A stretch of DNA of 64,000 nucleotides from assembly GCF_030272615.1 (NCBI RefSeq), contig NC_081413.1, forward strand, positions 607,392,209-607,456,208, given 5' to 3'. The notes under the pieces were generated by a model, which did no database searches, had not been told where the DNA came from, and worked only from the letters and a program-made list of their open reading frames with translations. This document shows positions 34,601 to 46,099 of the stretch, piece after piece. The DNA is from Cryptomeria japonica (Eukaryota > Streptophyta > Pinopsida > Cupressales > Cupressaceae). Position 1 is the first letter of the stretch. Every line of letters starts with the position of its first letter. Position numbers and translations under genes: made by a program.

Positions 34601-36417
34601 TACAGTCAAAAAAATAAAAGAAATAACCAGGTTCTCAGTGCACTCACACAGAAAGAAAAGAGCATTCTACAGCAAACTTTTATATGTATTTTTTTTGAAT
34701 ATCATGAACAAAACACCCCAAATGAAAATGTAGACAAAATAAATCCCCATTTTTACAGTCCTAAAATAGATTTCCAGATTTCTCATAGCAAACAACCAAC
34801 TGGGGAAACTGTTTTTTTTTTTAAATGTTCATGAATCAAACAATCAAAACAAATGTAAAAACCCTCATTCTTTTATCAGATTTTTCCTAAAAAAATAAAC
34901 TCCATTATGAGAAGACTATATTTCCTCATCAAGCTGAAAACACAACATCAAACTTTATTCTAAATCAACCAAGCATAAAGAAACAACTGCAACTATTCTT
35001 CAAAGAAAACACATTCATGAGTAAAAATTCTCTCTCTTTTTTTTTTAACAAGAAGTAGAAAGGTAGATTCAAATCCTACCTCATAGTGCAAATCCGGGCA
35101 TGTATCTTGAGGAAGAGCTTCTCCGATCTGCTGCTTCAATGCAAAATTTCTCCAATTTTCTCCAAAAAAAACTCCCAAGCCCAGAACCCCCAAAATGTCT
35201 CCAAAACTAGGTTAAAAAGAAAAAGCCCTAATTTTGCCCTAATTTTTAATTTCGAAATTAGGCATTTATTTTTGAAATAAAATGAATGAAAATGAAATGG
35301 AAGTCATTCATTTACCTTATTTAATACATCTCATTTGTTTTTTCCTTATTAAAATTATAATGCTTCTATTTCTTTTAAATTTTAAATTTCTCAATATCGA
35401 TTTAGTTCATTTATATTTTGGAACTATTTACCGGGTAAGGCATTTTGATTAAATTTTAATTTTCTAAAAGCCAAACTTTTATACTATATCGACTTTACAA
35501 GTAAAAAGAAATAATCTCGTTTAAATAATAATAATTTACCCCTTTTTCTTCCAGAATGCGAAAATGAGTAATTTAATTCTATCTCTCCAATGACTTTAAA
35601 GTTTTTCCTTTCTAAAACGTATAACTCAATAAATTCGTTATTTTAAAATTAGCTATCAATTTAACTCGCTATAACATAATAAAGCGACATTTTTAAATAA
35701 ATGACTAATCTAATGCAAGGGTCTTGTTTATTCAAATTTCTCAACTACAAATGCATAAATGTTACAAATGCGTAAATGAGCACACTAACCCCAGTTAAAT
35801 ACCTTAAGCTAGCTACATTAATAATTTATAGCAAATCTCTTAATTACTGATTAATCGTATAAAAGAAACTACCTATTTAAATTTCTATATCTCTAATGTG
35901 TACGGTTAATCATAATTTTAAATTTAATACTTAGGATAACAAACCTCACTTACCTCGCGCAAGGCACGCAAATCGAGGTAGTCTTCCAAATCTCTCGACA
36001 TGCATCCCAATGAAAGGCAAGCCCCACGAATCCACACGCGATGCTCACCTAACCATGGCTAAGGCAAGACGAGAGTTATATGACCACTAAATCCGAATTC
36101 AAAGATGAAGGAGCATACTCAACCTTGCCCTAAGCGGTGTTGTACCTGCAATCTCCTGCACCCATGAATTCATACAAGCACGCATATACATATACATATT
36201 CTATGAAGGCGTTAGCTCAAGATTTATCTCAAGGGTTAGGAACAATTACATTTACACGAAAATCGATGCAAAAGCACAATAATAAGTATGCACAATTTAT
36301 TTATATTGTCTAAACTACACATTGCATATCGGTTAATCTACCATTCAAGAATGCCACATAGGAAGTCAATCAAGGTTAAACGGGTTTTAAAAGTCCGACT
36401 AGGGTATGGGCATTACA
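31605..36417 (-). repeat. 3' LTR of D (left on plus strand)
   Basis: 4,813 bp from TGTAATGCCCCGC to GGGCATTACA on the plus strand. It contains a poly-T run (31667-31690), the palindromic GGTAGC cluster (34437-34528) and small open frames near 34993-35280 that are also present in the other LTR but look non-coding. It lacks a 25-bp segment present at about 44600-44625 of the other LTR and has about 29 bp near 31743-31772 that the other lacks. Confidence 0.93.
34437..34528. repeat. Cluster of GGTAGC/GCTACC inverted repeats
   Basis: In about 90 bp the hexamer GGTAGC or its complement GCTACC occurs again and again in alternating orientation, giving many overlapping hairpins. The same cluster with two or three changes lies at 42907-42998 in the other LTR. 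Confidence 0.85.
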
Positions 36418-36430
36418 TTCTCCCCCCCTA
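36418..36430 (-). other. Polypurine tract of D
   Basis: TAGGGGGGGAGAA on the minus strand lies directly before the 3' LTR. Confidence 0.85.
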
Positions 36431-39400
36431 GGTTCCGACTTACTCCTGGAAGTCGCAAAGTTAAACGGAAGTCCTGCAACACTTATTAGTCCTTAAACTC
36501 ACTTAACAATTATCAATTTGCACAAACAACTATTTAGTCAACAATTTAAAACATTATTCATCAACAAAAATGCATCTAACATCATTCACACCTTCAAATA
36601 TTCTATAATTTTCACACAATTATAGCAAAGATACGAGACTTTTCCCTTCTTATTACACCAAATTAAAGCAATTAAAATACACATAGACACAGTTATCCTT
36701 CTCATTTATCAATCATGACAAGAAAACAGGCTCTCAAGGTCAATTTCTTCCATCAATTCCTCTCTTTCACAAGATTTTATCACATAGAACTAGTTTCACA
36801 TATCAATTTTTTTTACAACCAAATTAACTTTTCAACATATAAGAACTTTTCCAATGACTATGCCCCATAACATAGTGACAAGTTAATACCATTTAATCCA
36901 TGATTACACATAATTTCTATCCACAAGACTGGTTTGCACAACACAATAGGCCACATGTGAGCATGTCAAATGCTCGGTCAAAGGTAACATATATGATCCA
37001 CATCTCAATGCCCGCTCTCAGAACAAATACATGATCAACAAATATCCAACATCTCACTCGAGGGCTTGATGGTGATAGGGTACACCATAGCGGTGCTTCC
37101 TTCCATACAAGTCCCTTGTGAATATCCCTTGTTGTGTAAGGTGTTTAGCCTCCAAGAGATAGTCACCACTCATAGGTAGGTAGTGGATCTTAGCTGTTTT
37201 CACAGCCTCACATACCTCCATCCTCAAGGTTCCTTGCGTCTACTTCCTCGTATACACTCATCCAAGCCCGTCTCCTACGTTCTTGGAGAGGAATTCACAT
37301 TACAACACAAGACCAGCATACGAAAACAACAAGGATAAACCGGTTTAGCCACCAAAGTACAAAAGATTAAAGATAATAATTGTCAATTCCAACAATAAAA
37401 CAAGAAAATAATTTCCGGATTTGCAACATCAATCAAATAAAATCAAGATCGCAAGATCGTGGCTAAACTGTCAAGGTCAAGGTAAAATAAATTGCTGGCC
37501 CACAAGGAAATAAATAAATAAATAATTAAAAGAAAATCATAATTGCACATTACATCACTACGTGACTAGTAACTAGCCACCAACGAGGAAGGAAGGAACA
37601 ATCGTCTAGCTACCCTAGTAGCTCATCATGTGGTGTGGCCAAGTCACACATCCGCATGGCATGGCAGTGTGCACCTCGGCATCACCCCGCATCACGTCGT
37701 CACGTGGCATGGCTCTACCCTATACCTATTGGTAGGCCGCATGGCAATGTCTACTAAACCCCGCATCGTGTCTCAGCACGGCATGGCAATACTCCAAGCG
37801 GACAAAGCACGCAATGGACGTATCCCGCATGGCAGTGTACCCCACGGAAAAGGCACGCGCTGGTCACACTCCGCATAGCGATGTTCCTCTCAGGATACTC
37901 GCCGTAAGCCAGAGGTATACATGGCTAAGGTCTACCCATAAGTCTACCAACACTAGCCAGTTGGTAACTTATGTAGAACAATAACACGCCTCTCATGAAG
38001 ACAAGGCAACAAATGCTCCAATATGTAAGTAAGTACCACGCCTCTCATGAAGACAAGGCAACAAATGCTCCAATATGTAAGTAAGTACCACGCCTCTCAT
38101 GAAGACAAGGCAACAAATGCTCCAATGGAATCCAACAATATGCTCAAAAACTGTCATCTATATGCTCAAGATAAAGGATAGGAATAAGGCTAGCACACAT
38201 GAACCTCATAAATCGGTTCATCACAAGGGGAAGTATTGAGTACACCTATGTTATAGTTTCGTTACAAACCATGCTTTTCCTCAAAATAGGGAAGCTAAAG
38301 TCGCTTCGCGTCGACATTACTCGTACGCTGTTCATACTATTCGAGGAATGGTGACTTCTACTACTACCCCTTCACATACTGACTTATCAACAACCCATGG
38401 GTTGGCACTCAGTAAGGGAAACAAACAAGCAACATCACATAAATAGGTATGGTTTCCCATACTCATAAACAAACACATTCCCCATGGTTGATTACTTCAC
38501 CATCCCATGGGCACACAAAGCAAGTACGGGTTTTCTCACAACACACACAGAATAGCACTATTACTGGTTTAGTCACATTTACGGGGAGTACTTTACATTA
38601 TACTAACATATACTTAAGGGAAATTTTAATTATGCTTTACACATGAATCACCAAACAAAGTTTACTCTAGATCCACGTACTGAAATTTTCAACAATTCAA
38701 TTTACACAATGAGATAACATCATTCTAATATCTTTCTCAATCTTCCCTAAGCATTTTCATTCACATTATTAACTATGCAATTTTCCCTTTTCAAGATGAA
38801 AAACTTTCCCCTTTCAATTAGAAGCCCAAAGCAACATAAAATTTCACATGCATTATAGCAAAACTTCTTCTTAAATCACTGCATACTATATAGTGTTTCA
38901 AAAACAACAATTCCTATATTTTAAACGAGAGGAGGAAGAGAGTTGGAAAATCAGCTATTTCCTACGAATACACAAGAATTTCAAAATCACTCCATATGCT
39001 CGGACATAAGTTTATCATTTGAGTTGCACGGTTTTCCTTTTTCTATCCTTTAGGAAGGTTCCAAAACATCCTAACATGACATTTCTAATCATTATTGCTG
39101 CACTATAATGTTCTAGTTTTCCGAACAAGAATTCAAAACAATCAATTTTTCTTCTGTAACACAAGTCTTCTAAAGCACAATCACTATTCGTAATACGTTA
39201 CAATACAATAATACTTCAAATTTAACATTGAAACTTCATAATATGATAAGGAGGTAAATAGAGAGCTATCTACTAGATTTTACACATTTCGTGCCTACAA
39301 TTCCACAAGTCTTTCATTTTCTTAAACACAATAAGGCAATTATCTAAATCCAAAGCAAGTAATCTGGTGCATCACTTAATAGATCTTAAATCACACTGGT

Positions 39401-40082
39401 TGAATAACACATAAAACAATCTTTTGAGGAGCACATCCATTTACTCTTGAAACTACTACAACATGTCCTCCTTGGGTTTTCCTTTCACATCAAGCAATTT
39501 TCACAAAATCAACTATACACATATTGATGCACCTTACTTAAGATAAAATTTAACTATATTACTCCTACCAAGCACATGGAGAACCTTTTAATGCAAATAT
39601 ACAATTTCCTATCATTAACCAAAAATCAACTCCCAAATCATTCCTTTACACAATCTAAAGCGCAAAAACATTATGAGGCTTACACATGGGCTCAAGAAAT
39701 ACCATCCTTTTTCTTGCAATAAGAAAACTTAAATAAGAGGTAACTACACATATCAATTCCTTTTAATTTACTTAGAGAGAGAAAGGAAGATGAGTGGTAT
39801 TCACTCAATGTACTACATGATAAGCATTAACATTTGTCATACTAGTCCTTAAAGTGGACAATCATTAAAATAGAGCCAAAACCACAAACAAACACCGATA
39901 ATTATTGTCTAAAACACTCACATCATTAAGGTGAAAGCAAGGTGTGAATGCACACGTTACACACAAGTAGGGTTTGTTAAATCACACCCTCACATCAAGG
40001 TGGGCAAGCGCACAACATAAGGTAGACACACACACACCAACTGAGGGCACAAGCGAAACCAGAGATCCCAGTGTTGCAACAT
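36431..40082 (-). other. Interior of D, no recognisable coding
   Basis: 3.65 kb between purine tract and PBS. The longest open frames (82 aa at 37630-37878 plus, 65 aa at 38449-38646 plus) lie on the strand opposite to the element sense and have no domain. It holds a GC-richer stretch with repeated CGCATGGCA-type words (37640-37880), a 52-bp tandem repeat (37985-38126), and otherwise unique AT-rich sequence. It could be a long non-coding RNA body replacing lost gag-pol. Confidence 0.75.
37985..38126. repeat. 52-bp tandem repeat in D, 2.7 copies
   Basis: Units begin CACGCCTCTCATGAAGACAA at 37985, 38037 and 38089; the copies are essentially identical, and the third breaks off after about 38 bp. 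Confidence 0.95.
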
Positions 40083-40096
40083 GGGCTCTGATACCA
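40083..40096 (-). other. Primer-binding site of D
   Basis: On the minus strand TGGTATCAGAGCCC lies 2 bp after the 5' LTR, complementary to the 3' end of initiator tRNA-Met. Confidence 0.93.
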
Positions 40097-40098
40097 AA

Positions 40099-40160
40099 TG
40101 TAATGCCCCGCCAGGAAACCCCTAAGGGTTTAAATTAAAAACACTCGAATAGATTGTAAA

Positions 40161-40191
<31 letters not shown>

Positions 40192-43100
40192 ATAATTAAA
40201 AGGGTTAATGAAACGGTTACATTATTAAGATAAATTGAAGTTATAAAATACAATGGAGATTATCTGTCAACTTAGATATCACAGCGGAAGGCTCAGCCAA
40301 TCCTAAGGAGTTTCCTAACGCGATTACACAACCTTACACCTAACTCAACTTGTGTCATTAGATCCATTAAACTAGATATCTTAGTTACGAGATAATGCAT
40401 AGATCTTGATTAATGGTTTGGCATCTTCTAATTTTAGGAATCGATCATTTACTTCGGGTGGATAGGAGGCCCTTGATAGGTTATTTAATTAATGCACTTA
40501 ATTGTCATAATCTCATTAAGAGGTCTCCCAAAAGGGTTCATGCTTTTAATATAGTGAGGTTCATTCTTTGGGTTTGAGGTATCCATTCACAAATGATTTT
40601 ATCCTTTAATGTTTAATAATAGGCTTAATGAGATTCATACATTTAAGGTTAAACTACGATTAGTAAAGCGTGGTTTCCTTCATTTGATTTTAAGATATTC
40701 ACCCACATGTGATATCTCTTTTTAAAATATTAAACAGTATGATTAATAAGGAGAATTTTCGTTCTTAAGGATTGACCACAATTAATAGAGTGAAACCCCT
40801 TTATTCGATTTCATGCGTAGCCAACTAACGAGTTGCAGCTCTTAAATGAAAGATAAAATGTGAGTAGCCATAGGAGTCATTTGAAGTTTTAAAATAATAC
40901 TACTAGATTGGCTAGAATCATTACGTTGAAAATGTATCGAGCCACAAGAGTTCATCCTTTACCTTTAAGATGTAGTTAGCTAGATAATATCTTACATTTC
41001 AAGATTAGAGTATAAGTTCCAACAGATGCTCTTTCATTGGGATTGAATTACAATTATCTTGTTGCAAATCACTTTTTTTTTATTGTTAAATGAATATAAG
41101 GTGAGAGAGATTCTTTTATTAGGTTTAATGTATCAACAACTAATTGAATCCCTTCTTTTTCAGTTCATCTTTAACAATCATAAAGAAATTCATTTGTTGG
41201 GGTTATAATTAGGATGGACTAGTTGAGTTTTACCAATTATCAAGTTAAATTTCGGTAAGGTTGATTTGTTAAGATTAAACGTACTTGACCAAACAACTAT
41301 ATCCAATATAATGAAACATAATTAACATGACGTTTCCCATTCTAGTTCAATCTTAGCAACATGAGGGATTCCTTTTATAAAGATTAACATATGGGTTTTC
41401 TAGTTGGGTTCACCCGGTTATAGAAATGATCCGGTGAGGATTATTGATTCAAAATTACAGCATAAATTACTAAGTATATTCGTTCAATATACAACATGAA
41501 TATTCGATTGAGTCCACACGATTAACAAATTAATCCGGTGAGGATTATTGTTAAGATTAAAACGTGAAATAACTTAACAAATTTAACCAATGTAATGAAG
41601 CATAACTGACATGACGTGATTCATTTGCTAGGGTAAAGGATAGATATTTCTATTATGTTCATCTTTTAGATTTCAATTTAAGAATTGCGACATAATTTTA
41701 TCTTTGTTTCCTTTTTACATTCATTTCATTTATATACTTAATATCAAGTTAATCCATTAAAGTAATTCTAATGAGATTTCTGCCACTATTACAATCTAAA
41801 TTAACATTACCAATTTACCTTTTTTTTCACACTTTAATTTCAATATTTAACTACCATGCCATATGCATAATTCTCAACGTTTTATGAATTTAAATAACTA
41901 CGTTTATCCATATGAGATACGTTATACATTTAAATTTGAATCCATTTAATTTACACCATACACTTTGCAAGAATTCAACCATTCAAGATAATTTAAAACA
42001 TAAAACAAAGCACGCTATAAACATCACATAACACAGATATGATCTCGGAGTTCACCCCGGATGGGCTACATCTCCGGGTCTGCTCAACTGCAAGACCCCT
42101 TTGGTATTATATCGTTAGGAATACAAAATTTATAAGTCTTTTACATCTTGCCACTTAGGCGAATACAACCAATATACAACAGACACTTCGGACATCAATT
42201 ACGTAATGATCCCTTTTAGAAGCGGGTCAAATTGAATCATAACAAATAAAAGGAAACAAACAATCCTGGATACTCTTGTTTGACGGGTTCCTAATTAGGG
42301 GCTTGACCAACTTGCAACCAACACTATCATGTCAAGACTTGCCATTACATAACCAAATTCAATAATAGAAGATTTAATTCAGCATAGGCATTATCCGGTA
42401 GAGGTATTCGTTTTATCATATTGCTCTGACTAATAATGTCGATACTTCGATATACTAGCTAAATTATCTTTCATTAAAAAAAACTCTTATTAAACCGCCA
42501 TCACTATTTATTCCATGTTAATAGCAGTATTAACTCGGGTATGATGTAATCAACATGAAATTAAAACCCGGTATTAGACTAAGGATTTACTAAATGTTGC
42601 TTCTCGAACTCCAAATGTATTATTTACTAAGTTTGAAATTAAATAAGATTTGATACTGAATTCAAAATCACTTAATATCAAGGCAGATAGATTCTATTCC
42701 CTTATACTAATTTTTTTTTTTTTATTCACTAACTAATCTAAATTCCTTTTTTTTATGTGTGACATGCCTATATCTCCTTTTTTTTTCTTTTAAAACATAT
42801 TATATAATATAATAACAAATAATAATAGAAAAAAATCAATTAAACTAACTTTTTTTTTAAGTTTCAAAAAAAGGAGGGAGGGAACCCACGTGGCCCCCCC
42901 CCCCATTGGTAGCCTACGCTACCTTTGGTAGCGCTGCTACCATTTGGTAGCAGTTTGCTACCACTGGTAGCGTTGCTACCAGCTGGTAGCAGCTACCAAG
43001 GGCCAAACAAAACACCGTTTTTTTTTAAATTTTCTTTTTTTAAAAAATTTATTTTGTAAGGCCATTAAAATACAGTCAAAAAAATAAAAGAAATAACCAG

Positions 43101-44913
43101 GTTCTCAGTGCACTCACACAGAAAGAAAAGAGCATTCTACAGCAAACTTTTATATGTATTTTTTTGGAATATCATGAACAAAACACCCCAAATGAAAATG
43201 TAGACAAAATAAATCCCCATTTTTACAGTCCTAAAATAGATTTCCAGATTTCTCATAGCAAACAACCAACTGGGGAAACTGTTTTTTTTTTTTGAAATGT
43301 TCATGAATCAAACAATCAAAACAAATGTAAAAACCCTATTCTTTTATCAGATTTTTCCTAAAAAAATAAACTCCATTATGAGAAGACTATATTTCCTCAT
43401 CAAGCTGAAAACACAACATCAAACTTTATTCTAAATCAACCAAGCATAAAGAAACAACTGCAACTATTCTTCAAAGAAAACACATTCATGAGTAAAAATT
43501 CTCTCTCTCTTTTTTTTAACAAGAAGTAGAAAGGTAGATTCAAATCCTACCTCATAGTGCAAATCCGGGCATGTATCTTGAGGAAGAGCTTCTCCGATCT
43601 GCTGCTTCAATGCAAAATTTCTCCAATTTTCTCCAAAAAAAACTCCCAAGCCCAGAACCCCCAAAATGTCTCCAAAACTAGGTTAAAAAGAAAAAGCCCT
43701 AATTTTGCCCTAATTTTTAATTTCGAAATTAGGCATTTATTTTTGAAATAAAATGAATGAAAATGAAATGGAAGTCATTCATTTACCTTATTTAATACAT
43801 CTCATTTGTTTTTTCCTTATTAAAATTATAATGCTTCTATTTCTTTTAAATTTTAAATTTCTCAATATCGATTTAGTTCATTTATATTTTGGAACTATTT
43901 ATCGGGTAAGGCATTTTGATTAAATTTTAATTTTCTAAAAGCCAAACTTTTATACTATATCGACTTTACAAGTAAAAAGAAATAATCTCGTTTAAATAAT
44001 AATAATTTACCCCTTTTTCTTCCAGAATGCGAAAATGAGTAATTTAATTCTATCTCTCCAATGACTTTAAAGTTTTTCCTTTCTAAAACGTATAACTCAA
44101 TAAATTCGTTATTTTAAAATTAGCTATCAATTTAACTCGCTATAACATAATAAAGCGACATTTTTAAATAAATGACTAATCTAATGCAAGGGTCTTGTTT
44201 ATTCAAATTTCTCAACTACAAATGCATAAATGTTACAAATGCGTAAATGAGCACACTAACCCCAGTTAAATACCTTAAGCTAGCTACATTAATAATTTAA
44301 AGCAAATCTCTTAATTACTGATTAATCGTATAAAAGAAACTACCTATTTAAATTTCTATATCTCTAATGTGTACGGTTAATCATAATTTTAAATTTAATA
44401 CTTAGGATAACAAACCTCACTTACCTCGCGCAAGGCACGCAAATCGAGGTAGTCTTCCAAATCTCTCGACACGCATCCCAATGAAAGGCAAGCCCCACGA
44501 ATCCACACGCGATGCTCACCTAACCATGGCTAAGGCAAGACGAGAGTTATATGACCACTAAATCCGAATTCAAAGATGAAGGAGCATACTCAACCTTGCA
44601 AATTCCAAATGAGATAAACCTTGCCCTAAGCGGTGTTGTACCTGCAATCTCCTGCACCCATGAATTCATACAAGCACGCATATACATATACATATTCTAT
44701 GAAGGCGTTAGCTCAAGATTTATCTCAAGGGTTAGGAACAATTACATTTACACGAAAATCGATGCAAAAGTACAATAATAAGTATGCACAATTTATTTAT
44801 ATTGTCTAAACTACACATTGCATATCGGTTAATCTACCATTCAAGAATGCCACATAGGAAGTCAATCAAGGTTAAACGGGTTTTAAAAGTCCGACTAGGG
44901 TATGGGCATTACA
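40099..44913 (-). repeat. 5' LTR of D (right on plus strand)
   Basis: 4,815 bp, near-identical to 31605-36417. By eye I see roughly twenty single-base differences plus two indels of 25-29 bp and a few homopolymer changes. The poly-T run is at 40160-40187. Confidence 0.93.
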
Positions 44914-44930
44914 AAAATACCAACATTATC

Positions 44931-45549
44931 CTCTCAAAGTGAGAGTGTAATGGGTGTTCTTAGGTACTCTTCAAGGAAGAGTTTAAATTCTGTGAACAAT
45001 CATTTTGGATTTGGGTCAATGTTTGGATATGTATGATCCTTTGATTGAGTTGAGAATATATTAATTTCAGGCATTAATACATGGATATCTTTTCAATGAA
45101 TTTGATGTGCAGCTTGGATTTCATTTGTGGTTATTTGTATTAACTCTATGCCCGGGTTGAGGCATTGATCTGTTATAGCTAGAAGTTACTTGCAACATTT
45201 TAAAATCAAATCAAAATATCTTTCTTTTTATTTTGTTCTATGGTAATGTTCCACCTATCTCATGCTCCAATTTATTTGAGATGTCAATGTAGATCTAGCC
45301 CATCTGCAGTAACCTCCTTGTTGTTGATCCTTTAGAGATTCATCTTCTTTTGTTGATGTTGTCATGTGTGTAATGGGTTTGATTCAATGCATCAAAGGTA
45401 CACCCACCTAGGTTTTGCAGAGCCTGAAGAGTAGAAGGATTTAGATCCTTGTCATGTTGTCCAAGTCCTGAAGTTCTTCATTGTATGAGACTGGCTATTT
45501 CATAGATAAATTGCAGGTGAACTTGGGTTACTCATTTTTGAGAACAACA
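44931..45549 (+). repeat. 5' LTR of B, second part
   Basis: Resumes after C and its TSD copy (44926-44930) and matches 51118-51733 of the 3' LTR. It ends GAGAACAACA at 45549, where the two LTR copies part company: the 5' copy runs into the PBS, the 3' copy into A1. Confidence 0.88.
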
Positions 45550-45553
45550 AAAA

Positions 45554-45571
45554 TGGCGACTCTGCTGGGGA
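45554..45571 (+). other. Primer-binding site of B
   Basis: TGGCGACTCTGCTGGGGA lies 4 bp after the LTR. From memory it matches the tRNA-Arg-type site of Ogre/Tat-like Gypsy elements. Shortened echoes occur at 45725-45739 and 45814-45824. Confidence 0.75.
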
Positions 45572-46099
45572 AAATGATGTAAAAATTCTATCAAGTCAAA
45601 CCCATGAGTCTAGCCAAAATTCATTTGGGGAAGAGTTTTAGAAGTTTAAAAATCTGAAAAAGATTTTCAGATTTGAAAGTGTGTGTCCTGGAAATTTTGT
45701 TGCAGTGAAATTTAAAAATTATTATGTGACTCTGCTGTGTGGTATGCCCCAAAAATCTGAACGTGTTTCAGAGTGAAGATCAGTGGTTTAAATTGTATTC
45801 CTCCTTAGGGAGGTGGCGACTCTGTAAGAACATACCTGAGATTTGGAGGTGCTCTTCAAATTTTCAGTCAGAAGTGAAGTGAACAGCAACATCAAAATTT
45901 ACCCCAGGTATTCCTCATTTTTTAGATAATTATTTGTTCCTTATTAGGTGAAAAGGTCACCATAAAAAGGAAAAGAAATATGCACTTTACATACTTCTTG
46001 TTTTGAAAAGTTTCAGTTAAATGATGGGATAAGTATGTGGTTATGATTGTGAAAATTTGTGACTGCATATGTTTTGCAAAGAGTTTGTGAAACGGTAAG

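Larger units (their letters stand above)
31605..44913 (-). mobile_element. Element D: non-coding LTR element with 4.8-kb LTRs, inserted in C
   Basis: 13.3-kb minus-strand element: LTR 31605-36417, interior 36418-40098, LTR 40099-44913. The TSD is AAAAT on both sides (31600-31604 and 44914-44918), exact. It has an initiator-Met PBS and a purine tract but no ORF with a retrotransposon domain on either strand. LTRs of this size with this PBS occur in Del/Tekay-type Gypsy elements, so it may be a derivative that uses their proteins; lineage is inference. The LTRs are nearly identical, so it is the youngest insertion here. Confidence 0.9.
24987..44925 (-). mobile_element. Element C: Copia retrotransposon inserted in the 5' LTR of B
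   Basis: Minus-strand element with left (3') LTR 24987-26029, interior 26030-30597, and right (5') LTR 30598-31604 plus 44919-44925, split by D. The TSD is TTATC on both sides (24982-24986 and 44926-44930), exact. The interior carries gag, zinc knuckle, protease, integrase, RT and RNase H in Copia order, with a few stops and frameshifts. An initiator-Met PBS and an AAAGGGGGAGA purine tract are present. It was probably autonomous when it inserted. Confidence 0.92.

Noticed and set aside
34993-35280. Overlapping 64-66-aa frames, repeated identically at 43464-43751
   Set aside because: They are duplicated only because they lie in both LTRs of D; no domain, opposite-strand overlap, and no sign of selection.
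37630-37878. 82-aa His/Ser/Trp-rich frame in the interior of D
   Set aside because: It comes from repeated CGCATGGCA-type words and is on the strand opposite to the element sense; no domain.
37985-38126. Possible CRISPR-like array
   Set aside because: The 52-bp repeats are directly tandem without unique spacers, in a plant retrotransposon.
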